Source: Bugula neritina (taxonomy: Eukaryota > Bryozoa > Gymnolaemata > Cheilostomatida > Bugulidae). Taken from it: 64,000 nt of DNA. The notes beneath the pieces were generated by a model. The model was not told where the DNA came from, did not search any database, and was given only the letters and a program-made list of their open reading frames with translations. The translations under genes and the position numbers were made by a program. The stretch is taken from assembly GCA_964035545.1 (NCBI GenBank), contig OZ037769.1:17427633-17491632 (forward strand), written 5' to 3'. Shown in pieces: positions 37,786 through 50,600 of this stretch. Every line of letters starts with the position of its first letter. The first letter of the stretch is position 1.

Positions 37786-37966
37786 ACAGTGAGAGAATTA
37801 TTCAGCTTGTTTTTACTCAGATCAGTAAATTCCAGTGCAACGCTCAACTATGTGTTTACTTGTGATGAAACATAGAATCATGGTTGTTAATGAATGGGCC
37901 TCCTTTGTTAGTTGAGAACTGAGACTATACAAAGAACTGAGGCTAAATATACAGAACTGAGGCTAT

Positions 37967-38235
37967 ACTAGCTGTGAGTGTAGGACTATATAGCTGTGAG
38001 TGTAGGACTATATAGCTGTGAGTGTAGGACTATATAGCTGTGAGTGTAGGACTATATAGCTGTGAGTGTAGGACTATATAGCTGTGAGTGTAGGACTATA
38101 TAGCTGTGAGTGTAGGACTATATAGCTGTGAGTGTAGGACTATATAGCTGTGAGTGTAGGACTATATAGCTGTGAGTGTAGGACTATATAGCTGTGAGTG
38201 TAGGACTATATAGCTGTGAGTGTAGGACTATATCA
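37967..38235. repeat. 22-bp minisatellite
   Basis: Twelve nearly perfect copies of a 22-bp unit (TATAGCTGTGAGTGTAGGAC plus TA). Confidence 0.95.
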
Positions 38236-38734
38236 TCTCTAAGCGGAGTGTGTGTTGTACACCCCCTTCCGGCACCTTCATAGCTTCAGTTCCCAGTATG
38301 TTTCCTCGAGTCAATCTACATGCTTTCAGTTGCTGTGGGGTTTATCATCTTTCAACTATGGATTTAACACTGCAATATATGATGCCATCTCTAATTCTAT
38401 TCTTAATTATAACTAATCTATTCCTATAACAGCTCTATATTCTTATAACAATAGTGGGGAAGCCGTGACGTCACCAGCTATTGCAGTAAACAAACAAGTT
38501 AATATAGATGCACCAACAGCAGCTATCAACTTATTTGTTAATCAACAAACAGTGCGACTTGTTTACAATAAGCTATATATAGCTTTGTCTGCTGCAGCTG
38601 TAATGAGATAGGCTATACGTCTGTCACGTGATAGGCTATACGTCTGCAACACAAGAAACCACGTGGTGGTCGTTTCATCTACCCGATCTGTTTACCAGCG
38701 AATGAATCACTTGACCACTCTGTATTGTCTTAAG

Positions 38735-39005
38735 GAAACACTCAACTGTACTGTGATATAGTATATAGACACTCAACTGTACTGTGATATAGTATATAGA
38801 CACTCAACTGTACTGTGATATAGTATATAGACACTCAACTGTACTGTGATATAGTATATAGACACTCAACTGTACTGTGATATAGTATATAGACACTCAA
38901 CTGTACTGTGATATAGTATATAGACACTCAACTGTACTGTGATATAGTATATAGACACTTAACTGTACTGTGATATAGTATATAGACACTCAACTGTACT
39001 GTGTA
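38735..39005. repeat. 31-bp minisatellite
   Basis: Nine nearly perfect copies of a 31-bp unit (CACTCAACTGTACTGTGATA followed by TAGTATATAGA). Confidence 0.95.
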
Positions 39006-39221
39006 TTGTGATACAGTTTTAGAAGGGTTTCGTGCAGTTTCTTCAAATAGCCTTTGCTCCATTGAAACTTTGTACTTGTGGAGCTTCAAACTCAAATCCT
39101 GGACCAAAAGTTATAATTCCTACAATTTTGCACTTAACTGGAAGAAATGGTGAAACTGTATCATTATATATAGAAAATGTATAAATATATAGAAAGCATA
39201 TATGATATATTATATGGAAGC

Positions 39222-39224
<3 letters not shown>

Positions 39225-39306
<82 letters not shown>
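39225..39306. repeat. (TA)n microsatellite
   Basis: About 41 uninterrupted TA dinucleotides. Confidence 0.98.
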
Positions 39307-39309
<3 letters not shown>

Positions 39310-39781
39310 TGACATAGTTACAAGAAATATTCCTACATATATTATGACAGTCAATATGCAAGTGTATATAGTGTATAGTGTATATAACTACTGTGTATGC
39401 TACACCAACATAACCAGTTTAAACCTTCTTCTAGTCTGCATTCATCTTGAGAAATTATATTGTATTATTATTCTTGTATATTATTCTTTAAAAATACAAG
39501 TTTTAAATAGAAAATGCAAGTAACTACAAGTTGCTTATACAACATTGTATTATATATTAGCATGTTATGTTTTATTTCTGGTGATATTGTATAAAAGGGG
39601 GGGGGGCGGTATACAGCGTACCGATAATACTATTCAAGGTGAAACAGGCAAAACACTACAGGTAAAAGGTAAAAGGTAAAAGGTAAACAAGGTAAAACAC
39701 TACGTCACTATTGAGCGGAGTAGCTGTTTACAAACTCTGCAGAATAGTCAACACAACATCCTGTTTAGAAGTAAATCACAT

Positions 39782-40668
39782 GTTTACCCTCCAAGTGGTG
39801 GTGTTTACCCTCCAAGTGGTGGTGTTTACCCTCCAAGTGCTGGTGTTTACCCTCCAAGTGCTGGTGTTTACCCTCCAAGTGCTGGTGTTTGCCCTCCAAG
39901 TGCTGGTGTTTACCCTCCAAGTGCTGGTGTTTACCCTCCAAGTGCTGGTGTTTACCCTCCAAGTGCTGGTGTTTACCCTCCAAGTGCTGGTGTTTACCCT
40001 CCAAGTGCTGGTGTTTACCCTCCAAGTGCTGGTGTTTACCCTCCAAGTGCTGGTGTTTACCCTCCAAGTGCTGGTGTTTACCCTCCAAGTGCTGGTGTTT
40101 ACCCTCCAAGTGCTGGTGTTTACCCTCCAAGTGCTGGTGTTTACCCTCCAAGTGCTGGTGTTTACCCTCCAAGTGCTGGTGTTTACCCTCCAAGTGCTGG
40201 TGTTTACCCTCCAAGTGCTGGTGTTTACCCTCCAAGTGCTGGTGTTTACCCTCCAAGTGGTGGTGTTTACCCTCCAAGTGCTGGTGTTTACCCTCCAAGT
40301 GGTGGTGTTTACCCTCCAAGTGGTGGTGTTTACCCTCCAAGTGCTGGTGTTTACCCTCCAAGTGCTGGTGTTTACCCTCCAAGTGCTGGTGTTTACCCTC
40401 CAAGTGCTGGTGTTTACCCTCCAAGTGCTGGTGTTTACCCTCCAAGTGGTGGTGTTTACCCTCCAAGTGCTGGTGTTTACCCTCCAAGTGCTGGTGTTTA
40501 CCCTCCAAGTGGTGGTGTTTACCCTCCAAGTGCTGGTGTTTACCCTCTAAGTGCTGGTGTTTACCCTCCAAGTGCTGGTGTTTACCCTCCAAGTGCTGGT
40601 GTTTACCCTCCAAGTGGTGGTGTTTACCCTCCAAGTGCTGGTGTTTACCCTCCAAGTGGTGGTGTTTA
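39782..40668. repeat. 21-bp minisatellite
   Basis: About 42 copies of TGTTTACCCTCCAAGTGCTG plus G, with a GTGG variant. Frames on both strands stay open (HQHLEGK on the minus strand), but the array has no spacers, start context or splice partners, so I call it a satellite only. Confidence 0.95.
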
Positions 40669-41039
40669 CTGTTGTTACTCCATAGTATTGAGTCTATGAA
40701 TTTCACTTCTAGTTGACAATCACACAAATATTTGTCCAACTGATGAATAAAGGGGCACCTCGGTGCTGGGGTATCCCTTACCCCCTGATTGTATCACGTG
40801 TTGCATCAATACCTCTATTCTATTTGTAAGGCCGTGCAACTTCAATACACTCCGTGATCTGTTGTTGCAATACACTCAGCCAATCACATTGACGAATCAA
40901 ATAACCTAAGTTCTTAAGGCTGTGCATTAATTGTTTGAGCACTCAATAAGACACCCAATCAATCAACTCAATTTAATGTACGACTTTAACAAATTTTCGC
41001 AACAATACAGTTCTAATTGGGGAATGTGGCTGATGTCAC

Positions 41040-41110
41040 CGGAGTAACTCGAGTTGTATATAACTTATGGGACGTCAACTTCGCTTCAATCTGTACTCTA
41101 CTACAACGTA
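41040..41110 (+). promoter_or_regulatory. Possible TATA promoter of the Arg/Ser-rich gene
   Basis: TGTATATAAC at 41056-41065 is followed by GACGTC and three GTATAGCAACAC-like repeats. It lies about 160 bp before the ATG at 41225. Motif-based inference only. Confidence 0.3.
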
Positions 41111-41224
41111 TAGCAACACCTATAGCAACACGTATAGCAACACGTTAACTCATTGCTTGTTAAAGCATTTCAAATTCTCATTAACTATTCAATTAACTTA
41201 CCAGCGTGAACACTTGAGGTAAAC

Positions 41225-42760
41225 ATGGGGAACCTATCGGACAAAGATCACGGCGAACTACGCTGTGGCAGCCATTTGGATTCAGAAGGGAACTTTGATA
41301 CTATCGACAGAGACTTCAAATATGAAGGGTTCTCTCGGGCTAGCAGACGCTCTCCACAAAGCTCGCCAAATGCCAAGGTCAGGAAGAGCAGCCGAAGGAA
41401 GTCGATTGGCCGATCTCCTTCAGGGCGCAGGAGGGCGTCCTTCAAGGCCAAACAGTCGGTCAGAAACCGACTCATCAGACGGAACTCCAGTGTGAAGAGC
41501 ATCGAGAGAAAGTCCAGCTCAGTGGCTCTCATTGCTGACATGGAGGTCAAGGTGGACGGGAAAGTCGCTAAGTAAGCAGACGTTATACGCTCTCTATAGA
41601 TATCATAGTCTTACCCTGCTTTCTCCAAACATTTGCATGACTCATACTTTAGTGAAATGGTTTTAGAGAAAGCAGTTTGGAAATCAATTAATAATTTTAG
41701 TAATAATATGCAGAAAAGTGATCAAATCAGTTTTGTGACTCATAGCAACTGTTTTAGAGAAATATTATGTTGTATTTGAAATCATTAGTCATTGCTAGTT
41801 TAAAATGAACCAATCATATACATAGAATAATGTTGCTATGGAAACTCGTATGTTATTACTGTGCACTGCCCAAGTAATCTGTCATATACTTGTCATATAT
41901 ATGTCATATTCCTGGCATTGTGCTGCGAAGTGTCATAAATAGGTCATGCTCTTCTTGTGCCAGTAACTCCAAGTGCTGTCTGCAAGAATGTTGAACCAGT
42001 GCTACCAAACATCATAACTTATTTATGATCCATCACCTGGCTACTATGTTTTTATTGCTATTGGATTTGGTGTTAAATTTGACGTGAATTCAATTCGGCA
42101 ATTTGAGTAGAAGTTTCAAACTGCTGCTCATAGATTCAATGACTCTTGAAATATTAAAGTCAGCATGTCATAATAAAGTTTCAAAGTCTGTAGGATGTTT
42201 GTATTTATGCTGACTCTATTTATGCTGACTCTGTTTACTCCAGACTAGTGCTGAGGAACAGCGTGCTACGGAGAAGAGCTCAGGCTACAAAAACCGGACC
42301 AACCAGCAGTCCTGTTGAGTCACGGAAAGTGCCGGAAGCCGAGCCAGCAGTCAGCCCTCTGCGATCACCTCGAGAGAGAAAACCTCGACACAATGCGCCA
42401 AAAGACTCGCTGAAAATCCACTCGGCGGAGCAGCTGCGACAGTCGAGTTTAGAGAAGAGGACGTCTTGTGAGGCAGCCGCTCCTCTCGGCAGCAGCGATG
42501 AGGCTCACACATACGGTGGTGATGTCACACACAACTACACAAACAACAACAATAACAACACTAAGACAGAGTCTACCAAACCTTCTAGAGTTACTGAGAG
42601 TAGATATATAAGTACCAACACTCCAGCCAATATTACTAGTAGACTTAGTACCACCACTCCAGACAATATTACTAGTAGACTTAGTACCAACACTCCAGCC
42701 AATATTACTAGTAGACTTAGTACCAACACTCCAGACAATATTACTAGTAGACTTAGTTGA
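41225..42760 (+). CDS. Arg/Ser-rich basic protein of unknown function (2 exons, repeat-encoded tail interrupted)
   Basis: Exon 1 is 41225-41571 (ATG in AAACATGGGG context, donor GTAAGC). Exon 2 starts at 42246 after TTTACTCCAG and joins in phase. I do not recognise the family. Residues 30-110 are rich in Arg, Ser and Lys with several RRxS sites (RRKS, RRAS, RRNS) of the type used by basophilic kinases. Ser/Pro-rich sequence, an Asn run, then 12-residue repeats (STNTPDNITSRL) encoded by a 36-bp array follow. As read, the frame stops at TGA 42758-42760, giving about 287 residues. The stop results from an 11-bp deletion in one repeat unit. In the original frame the rest of the array looks open and would end GKLVVSPITDV at a TAA near 43317. 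No signal peptide or membrane segment. Confidence 0.6.
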
Positions 42761-43292
42761 CAATATTACTAGTAGACTTAGTACCACCACTCCAGACAAT
42801 ATTACTAGTAGACTTAGTTCCAACACTCCAGACAATATTACTAGTAGACTTAGTACCAACACTCCAGACAATATTACTAGTAGACTTAGTACCAACACTC
42901 CAGACAATATTACTAGTAGACTTAGTACCACCACTCCAGACAATATTACTAGCAGACTTAGTACCAACACTCCAGACAATATTACTAGTAGACTTAGTAC
43001 CAACACTCCAGACAATATTACTAGTAGACTTAGTTCCAACACTCCAGACAATATTACTAGTAGACTCAGTTCCAACACGCCAGACAATATTACTAGTAGA
43101 CTTAGTTCCAACACTCCAGACAATATTACTAGTAGACTTAGTACCAACACTCCAGACAATATTACTAGTAGACTTAGTACCAACACTCCAGACAATATTA
43201 CTAGTAGACTTAGTACCAACACTCCAGACAATATTACTAGTAGACTTAGTACCAACACTCCAGACAACATTACTAGTAGACTTGGTAAACTG
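42605..43292 (+). repeat. 36-bp array, partly coding
   Basis: About 19 units of 36 bp (core AATATTACTAGTAGACTTAG, then TACCAACACTCCAGAC). The unit at 42750 lacks 11 bp and shifts the frame. The other units keep the 36-bp period. Confidence 0.95.
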
Positions 43293-43329
43293 GTTGTTTC
43301 TCCCATCACAGATGTCTAACCCTATTTAC

Positions 43330-43405
43330 TCATTGTTATTTTCATATATTATATATATTTATATATTATATATATTTATATATTATATATATTTATATAT
43401 TATAT
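43330..43405. repeat. TATATTTATATAT low-complexity tract
   Basis: Four copies of ATTATATATATTTATAT-like sequence just after the Arg/Ser-rich gene. Confidence 0.85.
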
Positions 43406-43721
43406 CTACATGTAAAGCACAATTACCATGGGCTAGTCAAGATACTCAGGTTTCATTGTATTATAAAGGTAGTCATGTGATAATAACATTGCTTCACTCA
43501 GTCTTTCATCTGGTATTATATTATATACTCAAATAGTACTTCATTGTCTTCAATTTATTTAAATATTATACTGTTTCCTTATAACATATCTATATTTAGA
43601 GCATTATTATGTGATGTAGAAGGGAAATGTTACATAATAAAGTTATATACTATCTACTATATACTCTGTGATATACTATAATATACTAGCATATTGAGCT
43701 AGCAGTGATGACTAACTCACT

Positions 43722-45058
43722 ATATACTCACTGTACACTCACTGTACACTCACTGTACACTCACTGTACACTCACTGTACACTCACTGTACACTCACTGT
43801 ACACTCACTGTACACTCACTGTACACTCACTGTACACTCACTGTACACTCACTGTACACTCACTGTACACTCACTGTACACTCACTGTACACTCACTGTA
43901 CACTCACTGTACACTCACTGTACACTCACTGTACACTCACTGTACACTCACTGTACACTCACTGTACACTCACTGTACACTCACTGTACACTCACTGTAC
44001 ACTCACTGTACACTCACTGTACACTCACTGTACACTCACTGTACACTCACTGTACACTCACTGTACACTCACTGTACACTCACTGTACACTCACTGTACA
44101 CTCACTGTACACTCACTGTACACTCACTGTACACTCACTGTACACTCACTGTACACTCACTGTACACTCACTGTACACTCACTGTACACTCACTGTACAC
44201 TCACTGTACACTCACTGTACACTCACTGTACACTCACTGTACACTCACTGTACACTCACTGTACACTCACTGTACACTCACTGTACACTCACTGTACACT
44301 CACTGTACACTCACTGTACACTCACTGTACACTCACTGTACACTCACTGTACACTCACTGTACACTCACTGTACACTCACTGTACACTCACTGTACACTC
44401 ACTGTACACTCACTGTACACTCACTGTACACTCACTGTACACTCACTGTACACTCACTGTACACTCACTGTACACTCACTGTACACTCACTGTACACTCA
44501 CTGTACACTCACTGTACACTCACTGTACACTCACTGTACACTCACTGTACACTCACTGTACACTCACTGTACACTCACTGTACACTCACTGTACACTCAC
44601 TGTACACTCACTGTACACTCACTGTACACTCACTGTACACTCACTGTACACTCACTGTACACTCACTGTACACTCACTGTACACTCACTGTACACTCACT
44701 GTACACTCACTGTACACTCACTGTACACTCACTGTACACTCACTGTACACTCACTGTACACTCACTGTACACTCACTGTACACTCACTGTACACTCACTG
44801 TACACTCACTGTACACTCACTGTACACTCACTGTACACTCACTGTACACTCACTGTACACTCACTGTACACTCACTGTACACTCACTGTACACTCACTGT
44901 ACACTCACTGTACACTCACTGTACACTCACTGTACACTCACTGTACACTCACTGTACACTCACTGTACACTCACTGTACACTCACTGTACACTCACTGTA
45001 CACTCACTGTACACTCACTGTACACTCACTGTACACTCACTGTACACTCACTATACAC
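43722..45058. repeat. 11-bp minisatellite, about 120 nearly perfect copies
   Basis: CACTGTACACT repeated with almost no variation over 1.3 kb; only the end units differ (CTATACACT). Eleven is not a multiple of three, yet no stop arises in any frame of the repeat, which explains a spurious 470-codon ORF. Confidence 0.97.
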
Positions 45059-45059
45059 T

Positions 45060-46616
45060 CAATGAGGTTATTAAGTCCATCAAAGGGCTGATTGTTCATT
45101 ATATACACAAACAGTAGAGCTGACACTAACACTTGTAGTTTAGTTAGTTACGTTTATTTACTGCATGACTAATACTGGCTATGATGTCATCAAAGTAGCA
45201 TCAGTTCTAAAAAGTTCTCTAAGCTACGATGTAGCACTTGAGTTATAAAGATAAGAGCAGAGGCTATATCTTGACTTGATGTGTCAAGTGGGACTTGGGA
45301 TTGAATAGTATAACCCAAGACACGACTTGTTAAAGTAAACAGCTGCAGTGTAGAGAAGTTTATGCGTTGATGTCGATTTCTGCAGTGAAGTTATGAGAGT
45401 TGAAAAAAAGAAAAAGACACACACAGACCACAGAGTGTCGAGAGTAAACAGTATAAATATAAGCTGTTATAAAGTTGATAATGTTGTCACACTGTACTGT
45501 AGCAGTGAAGACTTGCTGTATTGTCAGAAGGTTTGGTTTAGGCTGAGTAAATATTCATTCATGTTGAAGTGCAGCTGAATTTAATAATCACAGGGATACA
45601 TTGAAAGTTAAAGTCAAACAGCTTCTTTGCATTTTACTTTCAATCTGATTGAATTATTAGATGTATTGCTTATAGTGATTATAACTTGTAGATGACTGCA
45701 TGCATCTTTCAGCTATTATCTGGAGAAAAATATGGAAATAAAATAATTATTATTTGATAATATTTTTATTTAAAGCCTACAGTTGACTAGTCATTAGAAT
45801 TACTTCAAAAGTTTAGATAATATAGTAGAAACTGCCCCAATGAATCTACTACCAGCTGATTCACAGTGGCCTTGACTTTCATAATGCTGACTTGGACAGA
45901 ATAGTCTAGGAACCTGCTGTGGCTATTTCCCAGGCTATATAGTCACATGTTGTTTCATCACTATAGTCAAGTGGGTTTAGTATGTCACAGATTGTGTCAG
46001 TATTTCAGACTAGAGTCTGTCTTACATTGGTATAACTTTATAGTTTATATTAATAATGTATAATAGGTAGTGACTATGTAAACAATATTGTGCCACATTT
46101 TCAAGGAGAAGATAACTTCCTTTAATAACTACTACTATAATAATTACTATTAGTACATGTAACTGGGTATAATGAGTATATTTCAAGATACTGCATTCAG
46201 ATTGCTGTAATTTATATGTTCAAATTAAATAGACATTGCCATAGCAACAGTTTAAACAAGGAAGCAGATTTCTATGTTTAGAGTTGGAACATTTCCTGCT
46301 TTCTCTACTCAACAGTTAAATGAAGGGTTTAGAAATAATAAATATAGTAAGATACATTTAGTATATAATCCAGGAGTCATCATAGAGTTTCACAACTTAG
46401 TCACTCAGACACTTACAAGGTAAATACATATAGAGCTCTGTCTGTTCTAGCTGGTAGTGGAAATATATTATAATATAATGACAGTATATAGTCTCTTCTA
46501 GTATGTTACAGGGATCGAAGGAAGCAATATGCTGGTAATGTATATACATATATATAATGTATATATATAATGTATATACAATATAATGTATATAATATAA
46601 TGTATATATATATATT

Positions 46617-46691
<75 letters not shown>

Positions 46692-47690
46692 GTATATATA
46701 TATATACTTAGAGAAATGAGATTATTAGCTTGTTATTATGATGTGAAACTTGTGGGTGTATAAATCCAAATTGTCAAATAAAAACTAACTGCTAAACTAT
46801 AATCTCATTTATTCATTTCAAATTTCTGTAATTTTTCAGATTTTCTTATACTTTATTATAGAGAGATAAGTATAAACCCGATTCCTAACTACACACTGTA
46901 TTACTACGCCTCACTCTCAGCTACACTGTATTACTACGCCTCACTCTCAGCTACACTGTATTACTACGCCTCACTCTCAGCTACACTGTATTACTACGCC
47001 TAACAGTAACGATCTAGTGTTGTAAATATACGTTGTGTTGGAAGGTTTGCTGCTGCATACATTTGTTATATTATTTGTAACATATTCACATTGCTAGAAA
47101 GACAACTAAAATATGGTGAGTAGAGTGAAGGGAATAATTTGGAGAAACTAAAAGGATGTTTATGATTTTATTGCTGCAAACAAATACCATGATGGTGCAT
47201 GTCTGTGGTACAATATTATTACTACTTTAGCTGCATAAGTCAAAAATAAATAAATCATTTCATTAAAAACATAGTTAAAAGCGATAAAGTAATAAAATAT
47301 ATATTCCCATAACCTAGTCTCATGTAACCATGTATTTCTATATATATAATAATAAACTATATATCATGTGAAAAATTGTACATAAAATAAGAATTTAAAA
47401 TGTAGGCTACTCATTATATTACTGTAAAAAGCAGAACGCAGGTCAAATAGTCTGAGAGAGAGTCTAGTAGCACTATTCTATAGTAGCACTATTTTAGTAG
47501 CACTATTCTAGGAGATGACAGTTTTGTTGGGTTTTCTATTTATCTATCAGCTAGAACAAGAAATTAAACTACAGTCACTACAAACATTGTCTGTTATCAC
47601 AGCAACACACAAACCCCACCATTGTCATTCATACAGTATACTATATATTACATATACTTCATATAAACTTCTTAATCCATTGCTTTATGT
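45060..47690. other. No gene recognised
   Basis: AT-rich DNA with a TA-rich tract (about 46,540-46,705) and four copies of a 30-bp unit (CTACACTGTATTACTACGCC...) at 46,890-47,000. Otherwise I see nothing. Confidence 0.5.
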
Positions 47691-47698
47691 ATCTGACA

Positions 47699-50600
47699 TT
47701 AATTTCCAAGCAGAAACACTGCAAACCCTGCAACAGCAGATACACCTGCAACAACAACACCAGCAGCAGCAACAAAAGGTGCTGCCACAAATCCACCAAC
47801 AGCTGCAGCGAGAGCTCCAACAACCAAACCTATGGCAACGCCGCCTCGTAAATTAGCACGTTTTTTCATTTCAGTTTCAAGTTTCTTTAGCTCTTTCTCG
47901 TGAGCAGCTTTATCCTTCTTCAACTCTGCCATATATTTCTTTCTATCATTTGCAACAGATTCAATTTTTTTACGCATGCCTTCCTGGTGCTTTTTTAGTA
48001 TCTTCATATCAGAGGCGTGATCTTTTTCTTTCTTCCTTAGACTTTCTTTTGCGTAATCTAATCTTCTGTCTGCTCTCTTTTCAACTCTCCAATTTTTAGC
48101 CTCTGCACGTTGTTTTTCGAGGTCATCAACAACCTTCCGATTATTTGTGACAGTTTCCTGAAAGAAGCTTTCACACTTCTCAATCAAAGCTGTCACATCT
48201 TCTAGTTGCTGGACAAGCAAACTTTCAAGTTTGCCTTCTTTTGCTGCCTTCAACTCAGCTTCCATACTTCTAAGTTTCTCTCTTGTAAAATAGCTCATTG
48301 CAATCAACCGAGCATCAATGATGTTTTCTTCCAGTTCAGATTGGTATTTCCTAAAATACAGATATATAGGTAGTTAATTGTCTCGACATTTAAAAGTAAG
48401 AAAGAATTAGAAATTTAAATGACGTAATAAAAATGAGATGAGAAAAATTACTTAACCTAAAACTTGGCGATTCTAAGACTCTGTGATATTTAGCCTCACG
48501 CTGAAATCTCTTTCTGAAGGTCTCAGCTGTCTCCTCTAAGGCAGACTTCAGTTCCTCACTTTCTGAATACTTTTTCAGTTCACTAGACTCCACATGCTAA
48601 ATAGAAACAGGAGTCTTATATAATCAACAGTTTTGAGTTAAACAAGAACAATTCATATTTTCTGTCATCAAGCAGTGTTGAGTAATTACCAAGTTGTTGT
48701 GTTAAACCTGATCCCATTAAGTAAACTGAGAGTAGTTTTATTCAGTATAAGTAACTTTTTTTGTCTCCATGTGACCATGACTAAGCCTCAGAGTCAGATA
48801 GTATTATACGCTAGTATCACTCTATAAGCACTCTAAACATGTGATGTAACAAATCTCTCGATTTAAGTAAACTGGCATACTATAAGCTAAACAATCAGGT
48901 AAACAAGACTTACTTTGAACATCTCTACTTGACATATCTTTGAAACCTCGGTATAGATTTTACGACATGTAATATCTTCTAAATAGTCTTTAGGAATCAC
49001 CAGGGGAGGTAAATCTTCGTCTTCATACCTTTTTCTGATTGCCTGATAATATTATAACGCATTTATACCTGCATGTACTACATAGATAATATACATATAG
49101 CAAATATATAATATACATATACTAAATATATAATATACATATACTAAACATATAATATACATATACTAAATATATAATATACATATACTAAATATATAAT
49201 ATACATATACTAAATATATAATATACATATACTAAATATATAATATACATATACTAAACATATAATATACATATACTAAACATATAATATACATATACTA
49301 AATATATAATATACATATACTAAACATATAATATACATATACTAAATATATAATATACATATACTAAATATATAATATACATATACTAAACATATAATAT
49401 ACATATACTAAATATATAATATACATATACTAAATATATAATATACATATACTAAATATATAATATACATATACTAAATATATAATATACATATAGCAAA
49501 TATATAATATACATATACTAAACATATAATATACATATACTAAATATATAATATACATATACTAAATATATAATATACATACACTAAATATATAATATAC
49601 ATATAGCAAATATATAATATACATATACTAAACATATAATATACATATACTAAACATATAATATACATATACTAAATATATAATATACATATACTAAACA
49701 TATAATATACATATACTAAATATATAATATACATATACTAAATATATAATATACATATACTAAACATATAATATACATATACTAAATATATAATATACAT
49801 ATACTAAATATATAATATACATATACTAAATATATAATATACATATACTAAATATATAATATACATATAGCAAATATATAATATACATATACTAAACATA
49901 TAATATACATATACTAAATATATAATATACATATACTAAATATATAATATACATACACTAAATATATAATATACATATAGCAAATATATAATATACATAT
50001 ACTAAACATATAATATACATATACTAAACATATAATATACATATACTAAATATATAATATACATATAGCAAATATATAATATACATATACTAAATATATA
50101 ATATACATATACTAAATATATAATATACATATACTAAACATATAATATACATATACTAAACATATAATATACATATACTAAATATATAATATACATATAC
50201 TAAACATATAATATACATATACTAAATATATAATATACATATACTAAACATATAATATACATATACTAAATATATAATATACATATACTAAACATATAAT
50301 ATACATATACTAAATATATAATATACATATACTAAATATATAATATACATATACTAAACATATAATATACATATAGCAAATATATATTATACATATACTA
50401 AATATATAATATACATATACTAAACATATAATATACATATACTAAACATATAATATACATATACTAAATATATAATATACATATACTAAATATATAATAT
50501 ACATATACTAAACATATAATATACATATAGCAAATATATATTATACATATACTAAAAATATAATATACATATACTAAACATATAATATACATATACTAAA

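Noticed and set aside
37020-37847. Three overlapping minus-strand ORFs rich in Cys, Tyr and Leu
   Set aside because: All three frames of a 22-bp satellite are open at once, which marks a repeat artefact.
39782-40668. Possible CRISPR array or large repeat protein
   Set aside because: The copies are contiguous 21-bp units with no unique spacers, and the setting is eukaryotic. Open frames on both strands follow from a 21-bp period without stops.
42757-43536. 259-codon ORF of ILLVDLVPTLQT repeats
   Set aside because: It is the shifted frame of the 36-bp array after the 11-bp deletion, not a separate gene.
43705-45117. 470-codon ORF of SLYTHCTLTVH repeats
   Set aside because: It exists only because the 11-bp repeat lacks stop codons. 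No start context, splice partner or domain.
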